DNA of 64,000 nucleotides from Marivirga tractuosa DSM 4126 (GTDB lineage Bacteria; Bacteroidota; Bacteroidia; Cytophagales; Cyclobacteriaceae). The position numbers and the translations under genes are program-made. The notes under the pieces were generated by a model, which was given only the letters and a program-made list of their open reading frames with translations, was not told where the DNA came from and did no database searches. Shown here one piece after another: positions 45,101 to 53,532 of the stretch (positions are counted from its first letter, which is position 1; every line of letters begins with the position of its first letter). Location: NCBI RefSeq assembly GCF_000183425.1, contig NC_014759.1, forward strand, positions 1,674,001 through 1,738,000, in the 5' to 3' direction.

Positions 45101-46074
45101 TTGCAGCCAATCTTTCAGGAAATGTGGTGGATGTAGACAATATAAATGTAACTGCAGGGAATGTTAGGCTCTTTGCCATTAACCCATTTGCCAACAAATA
45201 TGATACAGCGGCAGTCCAATCCCTAGCAGGAAGTAACTCATTTAATTTTGAAAATCTCATATTAGGGGATTACATCATTCTAGCTGATCCTGATGCAAAT
45301 GAATATCCAAATTTGATTCCCACATATTTAGGAAACACTTTGGATTGGCAAGTTGCTGACACTTTGTTCTTGCAGGAAAATACGAGCGGTATAACCATCG
45401 AAGTTGAGAAAGAACCGGAGCCATTAACAGAACCTGGCTCCGAAATTTCAGGTTTTATTGAAGAAGAGTTTGAGGAAGCAGATTCTTCATTAAGGGTTTT
45501 ACCAAGAAGAAGGGTAAGTGGTGCTGGCGTAAGTGTAAGAACATTATCTGCCTCAACAAGAGAAAACTCAAGTCTGAGACTTTTAAATGACGAATATGAG
45601 CTAGTGGCTTATGTTAAAACCGATGAGAATGGAGAGTTTTCATTTCCTAATTTACCTTCTGGCGATTATCGTATTAGGGTTGAATATCCCGGTGTAGAAA
45701 ATGATGAAACATCTGACATTGATTTCAATTTAAGTGGCGAACAAGGGGAAGTAGTCAGTGTTGAGGCTATAGTAGAAGACGGTGTGATCAAAGTGACCGA
45801 AACAGGCCGGGTTACTGCCAATGAACCAGACAAAATAAAGCGCTTTAGTTTTTATCCCAACCCTGCTAGTAATGAACTCAACTTGAAATTAGAAAATTAT
45901 TTAGAGGCAAGTGAGCTGACTATCTTTGACCTAAAAGGGATTGTTTACAAAAGAATAAAACTAAAAAATAAACAAACAAAAATCGATATTCGTGATTTAC
46001 CTACAGGTACATACATTCTAAGATTGCAAGATATCGAAGGAAATCACATCATGACCAAAATGATCAAAAATTAA
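42193..46074 (+). CDS. Giant secreted leucine-rich-repeat protein with type IX secretion signal
   Basis: A 1293-aa protein with a signal peptide ending FLIAQE. An LRR array of plant-like units (LNLSGNYLTGNIPEEIGQL type) spans about 105-500. An Ig-like module follows near 515-595, then a parallel beta-helix-like region at about 600-830 rich in Asn ladders (NNTFF, NIGFIGNRF). Next come an FN3-like module, a carboxypeptidase-regulatory-like domain at about 1090-1195, and a type A T9SS sorting domain at 1216-1293 (FSFYPNPASNELNLKL, then GTYILRLQ). It should be exported by the gliding-linked T9SS and displayed on the surface as an adhesin or ligand-binding protein. Confidence 0.9.
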   Translation: MKRILIFFIFSILLGSQFLIAQEQKRYNYGNIATKIESGNVSMQVSSSSYNTQNLQSGSFKSKQGFLSILASSNFADSLALVDLYNATNPGDTTWNVSTGWLTAPLNEWHGIGLNAEGRVNYLDLNNNNLTGTLPESLKNLDSLESFFFYGNANLEGNLFDFLVNYPNLVSVVTHDCNFTGTILPEAFHPNLSEIRSFNNQLTGSIPAEISNATNLVEINLSGNQLEGAIPAEIGSLAALFELSLGQNKLSGAIPTEIGNLTGLRFLNLANDSLSGNIPVSLGQLDNLEELNLSGNYLTGNIPEEIGQLSNLRNLFLNNNQLSGQVPASLVNLGALEAFIIYQNQLEGTLPDILHLPALRDFDVWGNGKLFVEIPDDLGTLTNLNTFAIGATVANRGEFPEGFYQLTNLVRLDLGGQQFTGSLTSAVANWTNLDNIYLWQNQLNGALPQEFTSISTLRTLDINQNSFTSIPDFSATNIVQLSVIGNRLSFNSLIPNLGLAEFIFRNQRRVEEDQDVQLNIGENYEITTSMQDQEGNQYTWVFNNDTIATDQLNLTVNNFSIANSGSYRLLATHPDIADFFISSGFTNLKINGEPRTWYVDNRPNTAKDFNSLYQAIYASKANDTIYIAGSPEPYQTSGGLLLNTPRVIYGPGYFLDRNEGLQFNTDPAIIGDGLTLAPGSDGTQIYGVSFSAPVRLNNTFFTEGDTLKNIGFIGNRFLEGSNFGFVSHIDGLTFKGNYNPIFAFYITDAQGEQSGLYASYENFDVSNNINISVRPFNFQFATSANNNGMDNIVFSHNLIDTIANINDAVFENNIIKTHSSSGNTFNNNIDYADNLFENTSGNFNVDNDFTPIDTGLPQGPFSGEDPYQLSGLPPIPSINNIQIGSRLSAIVNVKSNNQNNIQRLRYQYRRNNQASSPFSVRGFEASPQVEVEFLPNRSVIQPNQTYDLIFIAIDETGKRSHRTYIPYEAIAANLSGNVVDVDNINVTAGNVRLFAINPFANKYDTAAVQSLAGSNSFNFENLILGDYIILADPDANEYPNLIPTYLGNTLDWQVADTLFLQENTSGITIEVEKEPEPLTEPGSEISGFIEEEFEEADSSLRVLPRRRVSGAGVSVRTLSASTRENSSLRLLNDEYELVAYVKTDENGEFSFPNLPSGDYRIRVEYPGVENDETSDIDFNLSGEQGEVVSVEAIVEDGVIKVTETGRVTANEPDKIKRFSFYPNPASNELNLKLENYLEASELTIFDLKGIVYKRIKLKNKQTKIDIRDLPTGTYILRLQDIEGNHIMTKMIKN

Positions 46075-46081
46075 AATCAAG

Positions 46082-46121
46082 CTGCTCATTCTTAATTCAA
46101 GCTTAAGAGTGAGCAGTTTTT
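46082..46121. terminator. Bidirectional terminator between LRR gene and cdd
   Basis: CTGCTCATTCTTAA pairs with TTAAGAGTGAGCAG (14 bp, one G-T) around TTCAAGC, with T-tracts in both directions. The two genes converge here. Confidence 0.85.
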
Positions 46122-46593
46122 AAAACACAAATGAAAAAGGAAATAAGTCTGTAGGCTTGTCAATAATCACGAATTTCCCATCTGCATCAGTGAAAAGTAA
46201 CTCAAATCCTTGCTGATGCCTTTTTTCAAATTCCAACATCACCTGTCTGCAACCTCCGCAAGGTGGCGCACTTGCCAACTGATCTGAATCCCTCCTACTG
46301 GCAGCAATCGCAATCCTCTTAAACTTTTTATCGGGTGCTTGAATACCTGCTCTATACATTGCAGTTCTTTCAGCACACAAACCAGCAGGAAAGGATGCAT
46401 TTTCTTGATTGGTTCCAGTAATTATTTGTCCATCTTCCAATTCTATTGCCGCCCCTACAGTAAAATTTGAGTACGGAGAATGAGAAAATTTTCGAGCCTC
46501 AAGGGCTGAATTCCATAATTTCTGATAATCTGAAGATAAATCATCTACGGATTCATACTTTTTATATTCTATTTGAATTAAATTTTTACTCAC
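46120..46593 (-). CDS. cdd: Cytidine deaminase
   Basis: A 157-aa enzyme with the zinc site complete: ENASFPAGLCAERTAM (C-A-E, Glu is the proton shuttle) and PPCGGCRQVM (two Cys). It hydrolyses cytidine or deoxycytidine to uridine or deoxyuridine in pyrimidine salvage. The length fits the homotetrameric class. It stands alone here, with deoC, another nucleoside-catabolism gene, about 1.3 kb away on the same strand. Confidence 0.95.
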   Translation of the reverse strand: MSKNLIQIEYKKYESVDDLSSDYQKLWNSALEARKFSHSPYSNFTVGAAIELEDGQIITGTNQENASFPAGLCAERTAMYRAGIQAPDKKFKRIAIAASRRDSDQLASAPPCGGCRQVMLEFEKRHQQGFELLFTDADGKFVIIDKPTDLFPFSFVF

Positions 46594-46689
46594 AGTAAGA
46601 TTAATTTTAATGGTTCACAATATACTATATCTTGTAATTTTTGTTCGGAAATTGAACACAATAATTTTAAAGATAAACGTTTTTAGGGC

Positions 46690-47085
46690 ATGAATAGAAA
46701 GTGCATTGCAATTATAGTTACTGTTGTTTTTTTTTCTTCTTGCCAAAAACAACCCATCAGTCAATCTCAACCTAGTTATAGACAAGAGACCCCTTCTAGT
46801 CTTAACCCTGAAAGCAGGCAAAATTACGGTCAACGACCACAGCCTAAGCATGAAACTTGGTTTTTTGGTTTATTCAAAAAGAAACAGAAATTAAGTTGGG
46901 GAGACCAACTTATTGTGGAATATGAGGAAAGAATGAAGGAAAATGTGAAAGAAAAACGAAAAAGAGCCAAAAAAATGGAGAAGCCTCAATATTCCGATTG
47001 GACCTATTTTGGGCATAAGAGGAAGCCAAAAAAGCGACCACCTGAAAAAATGAAATATTGCGAAGAGTGTGGCATTAGACATTAA
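46690..47085 (+). CDS. Highly basic lipoprotein of unknown function
   Basis: A 131-aa protein with a lipobox (VVFFSSCQK). The mature part has a Gln/Ser/Pro-rich linker and then a Lys/Arg/Glu-rich helix (EERMKENVKEKRKRAKKMEK) and ends CEECGIRH. A run of nine T falls in the signal peptide codons (46727-46735). The CxxC at the end could bind metal. It is divergent from cdd and followed by another unknown gene. The function is unknown. Confidence 0.7.
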   Translation: MNRKCIAIIVTVVFFSSCQKQPISQSQPSYRQETPSSLNPESRQNYGQRPQPKHETWFFGLFKKKQKLSWGDQLIVEYEERMKENVKEKRKRAKKMEKPQYSDWTYFGHKRKPKKRPPEKMKYCEECGIRH

Positions 47086-47156
47086 ATTGACCATTTAACA
47101 TCAAAAAACCTTCTGAATTTATAGAATTGGTTATATATTTGGAAAAATATTACTGA

Positions 47157-47663
47157 ATGAAGCGCAGATTTTTCCCTTTTGATAAAAACTACTTGTTGGA
47201 AAATGCTCAAATGGAGCTAAAGGATTCCTTGTTGAATCAAATGGTTGAAATTGTTAAAGATATTTATCTTTTGCGCTATAACCCATTGGGTTTGAAAGAT
47301 AAATCAATAGAAAAAATCCTCTCTACCACTCAGTACAATCTGGAGGAACTTTCCATTTTTTATGATGAATTAGCAGGCTTATACCGATATAAATACAGTT
47401 CTAATCAACTAGAATTATTATTTGACGGAAGAGATCATCAAGAAAAATATCAAGAAGAATGGGAAGAAGCTCTAAAGAAATGGATAGTTAATTTCTCTAG
47501 GTCTAAAAGCTTTTTGAAAGCAGTTTTAGAAACTGCTATATTTTTCCCAGACGACAAACAGTCACAACGGGCTTACTCTAGACTAAAAAATTATATTTCT
47601 GATCATTTTGGCATTAAAATTTACAAGCATAAAGGAATTGTGCCAATGAAAATTGCTAATTAA
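47157..47663 (+). CDS. Hypothetical soluble protein
   Basis: A 168-aa protein, acidic-basic mixed and mostly helical. It begins MKRRFFPFDKNYLLENAQMEL and has YRYKYSSNQLELLFDGRDHQEKYQEEWEEAL in the middle. It has no signal, membrane segment or domain I recognise. It follows the basic lipoprotein by 71 bp. After it come about 210 bp with no gene, including a small CTCGAT-TG-ATCGAG palindrome near 47815. Confidence 0.65.
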   Translation: MKRRFFPFDKNYLLENAQMELKDSLLNQMVEIVKDIYLLRYNPLGLKDKSIEKILSTTQYNLEELSIFYDELAGLYRYKYSSNQLELLFDGRDHQEKYQEEWEEALKKWIVNFSRSKSFLKAVLETAIFFPDDKQSQRAYSRLKNYISDHFGIKIYKHKGIVPMKIAN

Positions 47664-47876
47664 CCAGAGATCGATTTTTAGATACACCCTCATTCCGGAA
47701 AATTAAAACTTAAATTTCAAAAGTATTAATCTGATAGTCCTGTATCATATTATTGGTAAATCTCCTTCAAAATGATATAAATTTTGAATAATTACATGTT
47801 TTTGAAAATATACCTCGATTGATCGAGACCTAAATGACACTTTGAAGGAATTTTAAAGGGGTTAAACTCAGCTTAA

Positions 47877-48527
47877 TTAGATACTTTTACAAATTTCAGG
47901 ACCCGAAGAAGTTCCAATTCGGTCAGCACCAGCTGCTATCAATTCCACGGCCTGGGCATGATTTTTTATTCCACCACTTGCTTTTATTCCTACATGATCT
48001 GGTAAAACAGAGCGCATTAATTTAATGTGTTCAACTTTAGCTCCAGATGGAGCAAACCCTGTTGATGTTTTGACAAAATCAGCTCCTGCATCAGCGCAGA
48101 TTTTACAAGCATTTTCAATTTCCGAATCTGTCAAATAAGCAGTCTCAATAATCACTTTTAAAATCTTTCCACTTTCGTGTGCTAATTTACCCATTTTTGC
48201 GATTTCAATTTTTGGCCACATCATCTCTGATTTCACAGCTGATATATTTAAAACCATATCTAACTCATCAGCACCATCTTTAATAGCTTGGATGGCCTCT
48301 GCCTCTTTGGATTGACTCATCTGATATCCTAATGGGAACCCGATTACTGTGATTAATTGAATATCTGATTCACCAATGTCCCTTTTTGCTTTTTTCACCC
48401 AAAATGGGGGAACACAAATTCCAAAAATTTTATTTTCTTTCGCTTCCTTTAATAACAATTCAATATTGTTTGAAGTTATTGTGGGTTGAAGATTCGTATG
48501 CTCAATGTATTTTTGTATATTTCTCAT
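47877..48527 (-). CDS. deoC: Deoxyribose-phosphate aldolase
   Basis: A 216-aa class I aldolase. DELDMVLNISAVKS at about 90-103 carries the Asp that helps catalysis. The Schiff-base region includes KVIIETAYL and FVKTSTGFAPSGAKVEHIKLM (catalytic Lys in VKTSTG). GIKASGGIK binds phosphate. It cleaves 2-deoxyribose 5-phosphate to glyceraldehyde 3-phosphate and acetaldehyde. Its start is only 21 bp from the divergent protease gene. Confidence 0.95.
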   Translation of the reverse strand: MRNIQKYIEHTNLQPTITSNNIELLLKEAKENKIFGICVPPFWVKKAKRDIGESDIQLITVIGFPLGYQMSQSKEAEAIQAIKDGADELDMVLNISAVKSEMMWPKIEIAKMGKLAHESGKILKVIIETAYLTDSEIENACKICADAGADFVKTSTGFAPSGAKVEHIKLMRSVLPDHVGIKASGGIKNHAQAVELIAAGADRIGTSSGPEICKSI

Positions 48528-48548
48528 GTCTTTCTTTAATTACAAATT

Positions 48549-49805
48549 ATGATTAAAAAGTGTACCCTCTATACTTTTTTAACCTTCTTTATATTAACCG
48601 CTGAATTTAAAAAAGTTTCAGGGCAAAACTTAAAATTTGGCTTTGAAATAAATGACAACAGAAAATCCACCATCATTCCATTTGAAATGAACAGCAATTT
48701 GATCATTGTGAATGTTCTTTTTGAGGGTGTTATTCCATTAAAGTTTATTGTAGACACAGGAGTTTCAAACACCGTTCTGATTGATAAAACCTATAGCGAC
48801 ATACTTAATATTGTGCCTGACAGAAAATTAACATTAGTAGGAGCTGCTGGAATCAAAGAAGTAGAAGCTTACATTGCAAATAAAACTAGTATCAAAGTAG
48901 GAAAAATAACTGGAAGTAACATCCCTTTATTAATACTTAAAGAAGATTATTTGAATCTTCAAAAAACCTTGGGTATCAAAATACATGGCATTTTGGGCTA
49001 CGACTTTTTTAAAAATTTTGTGGTGAGAGTAGATTATAAAAATGAGGTTATGAAATTCTATCGTCCCGAAAATTTTAATCGACCAATGTTATTTTACAAA
49101 TCAATCGATATGGAAATCCAACAAAGTAAGCCCTATATATTTCAACGACTTCAAGTAAACGACTCTACAGAACTATTAAGTAAACTGATGATCGATACGG
49201 GGGCATCTCATCCGTTAATGCTTCACAAAAATAGTAGCAAATATATTCAACTTCCTGAAAAAAATGTTCGAGATATTTTAGGTGCTGGAATTGCAGGTTC
49301 CATTGAGGGACATGCTGCAAGAATTCCACGATTGTCTATAGATAAATATAATTTAGAAGACATAACTACTAATTATCCTGATTCTGGTGCTTATGAAGAT
49401 ATTATTAAAAACACTGGACGTAATGGTACCATCGGAGGTGGAGTTTTAAAACATTTCAAACTATTTTTCGACTACGGAAATGAAAAATTATACATCAGAA
49501 GGAACAGCATCGCAAAAATAAAATTTAAACACGACATGAGTGGTCTCACTGTCGTTGCCAAGGGAGAATATTATTTGGAGCCCTACTATGAAATTGAAAA
49601 AGTACGAAAGGATACTCCAGCTTACAAGGCAGGCTTAAGAGAAAACGACAAAATCATTAGCCTTAATGGTAATATGGGAAAAGACTTAAGTTTAGATTTA
49701 ATAAATAGAACCCTAAAGCAAAAAGAAGGTAAAAAAATAAGAATAAAAGTAAAAAGGGGACAAAAAATATTATCATTTACGTTCTATTTGGAAGCATTTA
49801 TATAA
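48549..49805 (+). CDS. Retropepsin-like aspartyl protease with C-terminal PDZ domain
   Basis: A 418-aa protein with a signal peptide (FLTFFILTAEF..). It has two clan AA aspartic half-domains with motifs VDTGVS (D69) and IDTGAS (D216). The second is followed by the flap-type GAGIAGSIEGHAARIP. A PDZ domain covers about 335-405 (AYKAGLRENDKIISLNGNMGKDL). Both Asp are in one chain, so it needs no dimer. It is probably periplasmic; the PDZ domain would select substrates or partners. It overlaps the convergent receiver gene by 8 bp. Confidence 0.88.
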   Translation: MIKKCTLYTFLTFFILTAEFKKVSGQNLKFGFEINDNRKSTIIPFEMNSNLIIVNVLFEGVIPLKFIVDTGVSNTVLIDKTYSDILNIVPDRKLTLVGAAGIKEVEAYIANKTSIKVGKITGSNIPLLILKEDYLNLQKTLGIKIHGILGYDFFKNFVVRVDYKNEVMKFYRPENFNRPMLFYKSIDMEIQQSKPYIFQRLQVNDSTELLSKLMIDTGASHPLMLHKNSSKYIQLPEKNVRDILGAGIAGSIEGHAARIPRLSIDKYNLEDITTNYPDSGAYEDIIKNTGRNGTIGGGVLKHFKLFFDYGNEKLYIRRNSIAKIKFKHDMSGLTVVAKGEYYLEPYYEIEKVRKDTPAYKAGLRENDKIISLNGNMGKDLSLDLINRTLKQKEGKKIRIKVKRGQKILSFTFYLEAFI

Positions 49806-50277
49806 ACATTCTTTTAATGCTTCTTTTACCCGAATAATATTTAATCCTAAAAAATTGCTGTGTTTTCTTAAATTTCAATGCATTTCTTAAAGCATTATAA
49901 ATTTTTATTCCATCCACACCTTCTTTCATTAAATAGCCTTGAACACCAGAAGTTATCTCCTGCCTGTTATGCGACTTTAATAAAGTAATAGATATCGCCT
50001 CTGTACCCAACTGATTTACACTGTTAACAATCGCTTTCAAAGGATTAAGTCCAATATTATCGTCTAAAAGCAGGCAATTAGGATGCATAATATTGATCTT
50101 CTTTAACATGTCCTCATGAGAAAAAGCAGTCTCAATATTTTTGATTTTATGTTTTAGGTCATAAAGTTTTTCATAAATAAAGCTCATCTCAATAGGATTG
50201 TTTCCCACCAATAGCACATTTATTTCATTACTAGAAGTATGTTTTTGTCCAAAACTCTTAATTTTTAAACCCTTCAT
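49798..50277 (-). CDS. Receiver-domain (response regulator-like) protein
   Basis: A 159-aa stand-alone receiver domain. The first strand INVLLVGNNPIEM has the place of the acidic pair taken by Asn, and the phospho-acceptor position is in CLLLDDNIG. The last helix region is GYLMKEGVDGIKIYNAL with the switch Lys. The missing DD acidic pair suggests weak or no phosphorylation. There is no output domain, only a basic tail (KYYSGKRSIKRMF). It is probably a protein-interaction or cryptic signalling module. Confidence 0.7.
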   Translation of the reverse strand: MKGLKIKSFGQKHTSSNEINVLLVGNNPIEMSFIYEKLYDLKHKIKNIETAFSHEDMLKKINIMHPNCLLLDDNIGLNPLKAIVNSVNQLGTEAISITLLKSHNRQEITSGVQGYLMKEGVDGIKIYNALRNALKFKKTQQFFRIKYYSGKRSIKRMFI

Positions 50278-50421
50278 AATTATTTATTTAATACAATTAT
50301 TTATAAATATAATTAAATATAGTGAAATAGACCTAAATTCACTAGAAAAATTCTACCATACCCAATTAATACTCGATAAACGAAAATCACAACTTTTCGG
50401 ATTCCCATTGGTTCTAAGAGT

Positions 50422-51891
50422 ATGAAGATATTGTTGACAGGAGCTAATGGATACATCGGAAGAAGACTTCTTCCGGTTTTAGTGATGCAAGGGCATGAGG
50501 TTATTTGTTTGGTGAGGGATAAAAGAAGGATAGAACTTGAAGATAAGATTATTGACAAAGTGCAATTCTATGAAGCAGATTTGCTTAAACCAGAACAACT
50601 TCAAAACCTTCCCAAGGATATAGAAGCTGCTTACTACTTGGTTCACTCAATGGGCAGCTCCTCCAAAAGTTTCCAAGAAATGGAGAAAAACACGGCCTTA
50701 AATTTTGTTGGAGCAATCAACGAGACAACTTGTGAGCATATTATTTATCTAAGCGGTATTTCTAATGACGATTCCCTTTCAAAACACTTAACATCTCGTA
50801 AAAATGCAGAAAGCATTTTGGCTGAAGCTAATGCCTCTCTGACGGTTTTGAGAGCTGCCATTATTATTGGATCAGGCGGTGCTTCATTTGAAATTATTCG
50901 GGATTTAGTAGAGAAATTACCTATTATGGTTGCCCCGAAATGGCTAAGAACACGTTGCCAACCCATAGCCATTAGAAATGTCATCAACTACCTTTCAGGC
51001 ATAATTGGTAAAGAGGAATCTTTTGGAAAAACTTATGATATAGGTGGCCCTGACATTCTTACTTATAAAGAAATGCTTTTAATCTTTGCTCAAGTGAGGG
51101 GATTAAAAAGATATATTATAACCCTACCTGTTCTAACTCCTCGCTTAAGCTCCTACTGGCTTCATTTTGTGACAGCCACAAGCTATAAAATTGCCAGTAG
51201 CTTAGTAGATAGCATGAAAAATGAAGTAATAGTAGAGAATAAAGGAATAGAAGATATTGTACCCCAAAAGCTCATTGCCTATTCTGAAGCAGTAAAGATG
51301 GCTTTTGATAGAATTGCCCAAAATGAGGTAGTATCCAGTTGGAAAGATGCATTTGCCAGCTCCAAAATTGACACTGAATTAATGGAATTTGTAAAAGTCC
51401 CTACTCATGGCTGTTTTATTGACAAAAGAACCGCAACATTCGAAAGAGATCGATCTGAAGTATTGCAAAATATTTGGAAAATTGGAGGAGACAGAGGATG
51501 GTATTACTGGAATTTTTTGTGGAAAATAAGGGGATATATGGACAAAGCTGTCGGTGGAGTTGGTTTAAGGAGAGGCAGGAGAAGTCCAGATCAATTAGTA
51601 GCTGGTGATTCATTGGATTTCTGGCGAGTTTTAATTGCAGATAAAAAAGAGGGTAGATTATTATTATATGCTGAAATGAAACTTCCAGGAGAAGCTTGGT
51701 TAGAATTCAAAATCACCAAAGAGAACGAAAAAAATAAGATTATTCAAACTGCTACATTTAGGCCACACGGCTTATTCGGAAGATTATATTGGTATAGTGT
51801 CTATTTATTTCATGAATTTATATTCAAAGGAATGATGAACAGAATCATTCATCACCGAGAAAATGAAAAGGAATCAGTAGTAACCACATAA
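50422..51891 (+). CDS. NAD(P)-binding SDR-type protein with C-terminal DUF2867
   Basis: A 489-aa protein. The Rossmann fold begins MKILLTGANGYIGRRL (GxxGxxG at 7-13), with an atypical-SDR YYLVHSMGSSSKSF segment. DUF2867 covers about 320-480 (WYYWNFLWKIRGYMD, then DSLDFWRVLIADKKEGRLLLYAEMKLPGEAWLEF). Such proteins are predicted NAD(P)H-dependent epimerases or oxidoreductases; the substrate is unknown. Its 3' end overlaps the convergent glycosyltransferase gene by 40 bp. Confidence 0.88.
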   Translation: MKILLTGANGYIGRRLLPVLVMQGHEVICLVRDKRRIELEDKIIDKVQFYEADLLKPEQLQNLPKDIEAAYYLVHSMGSSSKSFQEMEKNTALNFVGAINETTCEHIIYLSGISNDDSLSKHLTSRKNAESILAEANASLTVLRAAIIIGSGGASFEIIRDLVEKLPIMVAPKWLRTRCQPIAIRNVINYLSGIIGKEESFGKTYDIGGPDILTYKEMLLIFAQVRGLKRYIITLPVLTPRLSSYWLHFVTATSYKIASSLVDSMKNEVIVENKGIEDIVPQKLIAYSEAVKMAFDRIAQNEVVSSWKDAFASSKIDTELMEFVKVPTHGCFIDKRTATFERDRSEVLQNIWKIGGDRGWYYWNFLWKIRGYMDKAVGGVGLRRGRRSPDQLVAGDSLDFWRVLIADKKEGRLLLYAEMKLPGEAWLEFKITKENEKNKIIQTATFRPHGLFGRLYWYSVYLFHEFIFKGMMNRIIHHRENEKESVVTT

Positions 51892-52880
51892 CCTGATGCT
51901 ACATTTTCGAAAACTAGTTTTCTGATGATTTCATCAGTTTGATTTGGGTAATTAACATTAACTTTTTCATTAGAATTGAAAAAATCATCTAAACCCTTTT
52001 TAGAGCTTGCTTTCAAAGACTCTATGACTTTTACACCCATTTTTTCTAATGCAGCTGCATTACATTGCTGCTCATATTGTCCTTTCATTGGAATTACTAG
52101 TAGTTTTTTTTGTAGAAATAATGCCTCAGCAGGGCCTTCAAACCCAGCCCCACAAATAACCCCTTTGCATTTTGCAAGACTCTTGAGATACAAACGATTA
52201 TCAATTGGTATAATCTCAATATTATCGCACTGACTTTTTACCTTACTGTGCTTTGAAAACACTTTAAAATGCACTTTAAATTTTGATAATATTTTAATGA
52301 TTCTTTCATCACTGTATGCTGGTAAATAAACTGTATAAAAATCATCCTCTCTAGTTTCTAAATTCCTGATTTCTTGTCTAATTACCGGATTATAAATTCT
52401 ATCGGCATAAGTTCTAAAATGAAATCCATAAGAGTTATTGACAGGGGCGTAATATTTTAGAACTAAGTAGCCCAACCAATCTGTTTTAATTGGCTTGGGA
52501 GAAAATGGATGCACAACGGCAGACTGATGACTTAGCCCTATACATTTTTTGGCTTTCAACATACAAACCCAAGCAGAAACTGGCTCAAAATCATTGATAA
52601 CTAAATCATACTGAGCAACTTTCAGATTCCAGATTTCAGAAAGAAACCGTAAACATTTCACTTGTTTTAAGGTTTTAAAAAAATCCACCCCTCCTCTTTT
52701 TCCAAAAACAAAACTCAACCCATGGAATTGATATTTAATTTTGCAATCTAAATTAACATCCGCTTGTGTACCGCTTATTAATACATCCACTTCGCCATAC
52801 TGCTCTAAAATTGGAATAACATCTCTTGCACGACTAATGTGTCCATTGCCCGTTCCTTGGATAGCATACAATATCTTCAT
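51852..52880 (-). CDS. Predicted glycosyltransferase (GT-B fold)
   Basis: About 342 aa from the ATG at 52880 (MKILYAIQGTGNGHISRA); an upstream ATG at 52904 adds a poor sequence. The GNGHISRA loop matches MurG-like/MJ1255-type glycosyltransferases. GVICGAGFEGPAEALFLQKKLLVIPMKGQYEQQCNA is the typical donor-binding C-terminal block. It is probably a cytoplasmic or membrane-bound enzyme transferring a sugar to a lipid or polysaccharide. Confidence 0.85.
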   Translation of the reverse strand: MKILYAIQGTGNGHISRARDVIPILEQYGEVDVLISGTQADVNLDCKIKYQFHGLSFVFGKRGGVDFFKTLKQVKCLRFLSEIWNLKVAQYDLVINDFEPVSAWVCMLKAKKCIGLSHQSAVVHPFSPKPIKTDWLGYLVLKYYAPVNNSYGFHFRTYADRIYNPVIRQEIRNLETREDDFYTVYLPAYSDERIIKILSKFKVHFKVFSKHSKVKSQCDNIEIIPIDNRLYLKSLAKCKGVICGAGFEGPAEALFLQKKLLVIPMKGQYEQQCNAAALEKMGVKVIESLKASSKKGLDDFFNSNEKVNVNYPNQTDEIIRKLVFENVASGYVVTTDSFSFSR

Positions 52881-53081
52881 GTTTTTTTTATGAAGATAAA
52901 GCACTAAAGTGAACTAATTATAACGTAAAAATCATGAAATCATGAACAATTAGATTTCTTAGAATAGCATTTTCGAACAGCCTCATTAATATTCAATTCA
53001 TAATATTTTCTATGCATTTACTTATCTTATATTATATATTTAAATTTTTAATACTTAATTTTGAAGTATAGTAAACTATAA

Positions 53082-53435
53082 GTGAAAACTACTCAAATCA
53101 CCATATCGGCTTTCTTTTTTGTCTGCCTATTTAATGTGGCTTTCATTCCCCAACTATGTCTCAATGCAGTTGAGGATTTGCAACACAAGGAGATTACAAA
53201 TAATATTCTGGGAGAAGAATCTACAAGCGGATTGAATATTTTTGAGGAAGAAAGTAAAGAGTCTTCAAAAGAAAGTAGCGAAAACGAAAACAATAATCTT
53301 AATTTAAAAGCATTAGGTCAGTTTCGAGCTTCTCTACATAATATTATTCATGAATCACTGGTAAATAACATTTTTCGCTCCAATTTTTACCAATCCATTC
53401 CGATACTAAAAACCACTCCCCCACCCAAAGTTTAA
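53082..53435 (+). CDS. Small exported protein of unknown function, GTG start
   Basis: 117 aa from a GTG. A signal-like hydrophobic segment (ISAFFFVCLFNVAFIPQLCL) is followed by a Glu/Ser-rich linker (EEESKESSKESSENENN) and a basic, aromatic helical end. It lies 97 bp before the SulP gene on the same strand. No family is recognised. It may be a membrane-anchored accessory of the anion transporter, or a stand-alone exported peptide. Confidence 0.55.
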   Translation: MKTTQITISAFFFVCLFNVAFIPQLCLNAVEDLQHKEITNNILGEESTSGLNIFEEESKESSKESSENENNNLNLKALGQFRASLHNIIHESLVNNIFRSNFYQSIPILKTTPPPKV

Positions 53436-53532
53436 TCAATTGATCAATATCTTTTATTGCGTTTAGTATTCTTATATGCAGTAAAAGAATTATGCTAATA
53501 CTTTTTCAAAAAAATCAATAATTGATTGAGCA

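Noticed and set aside
46727..46735. Nine-T tract in the lipoprotein signal peptide as a phase-variation switch
   Set aside because: A single short homopolymer in an AT-rich genome is not enough evidence.
46615..46851. 78-codon minus-strand ORF
   Set aside because: It is antisense to the signal peptide and start of the lipoprotein at 46690.
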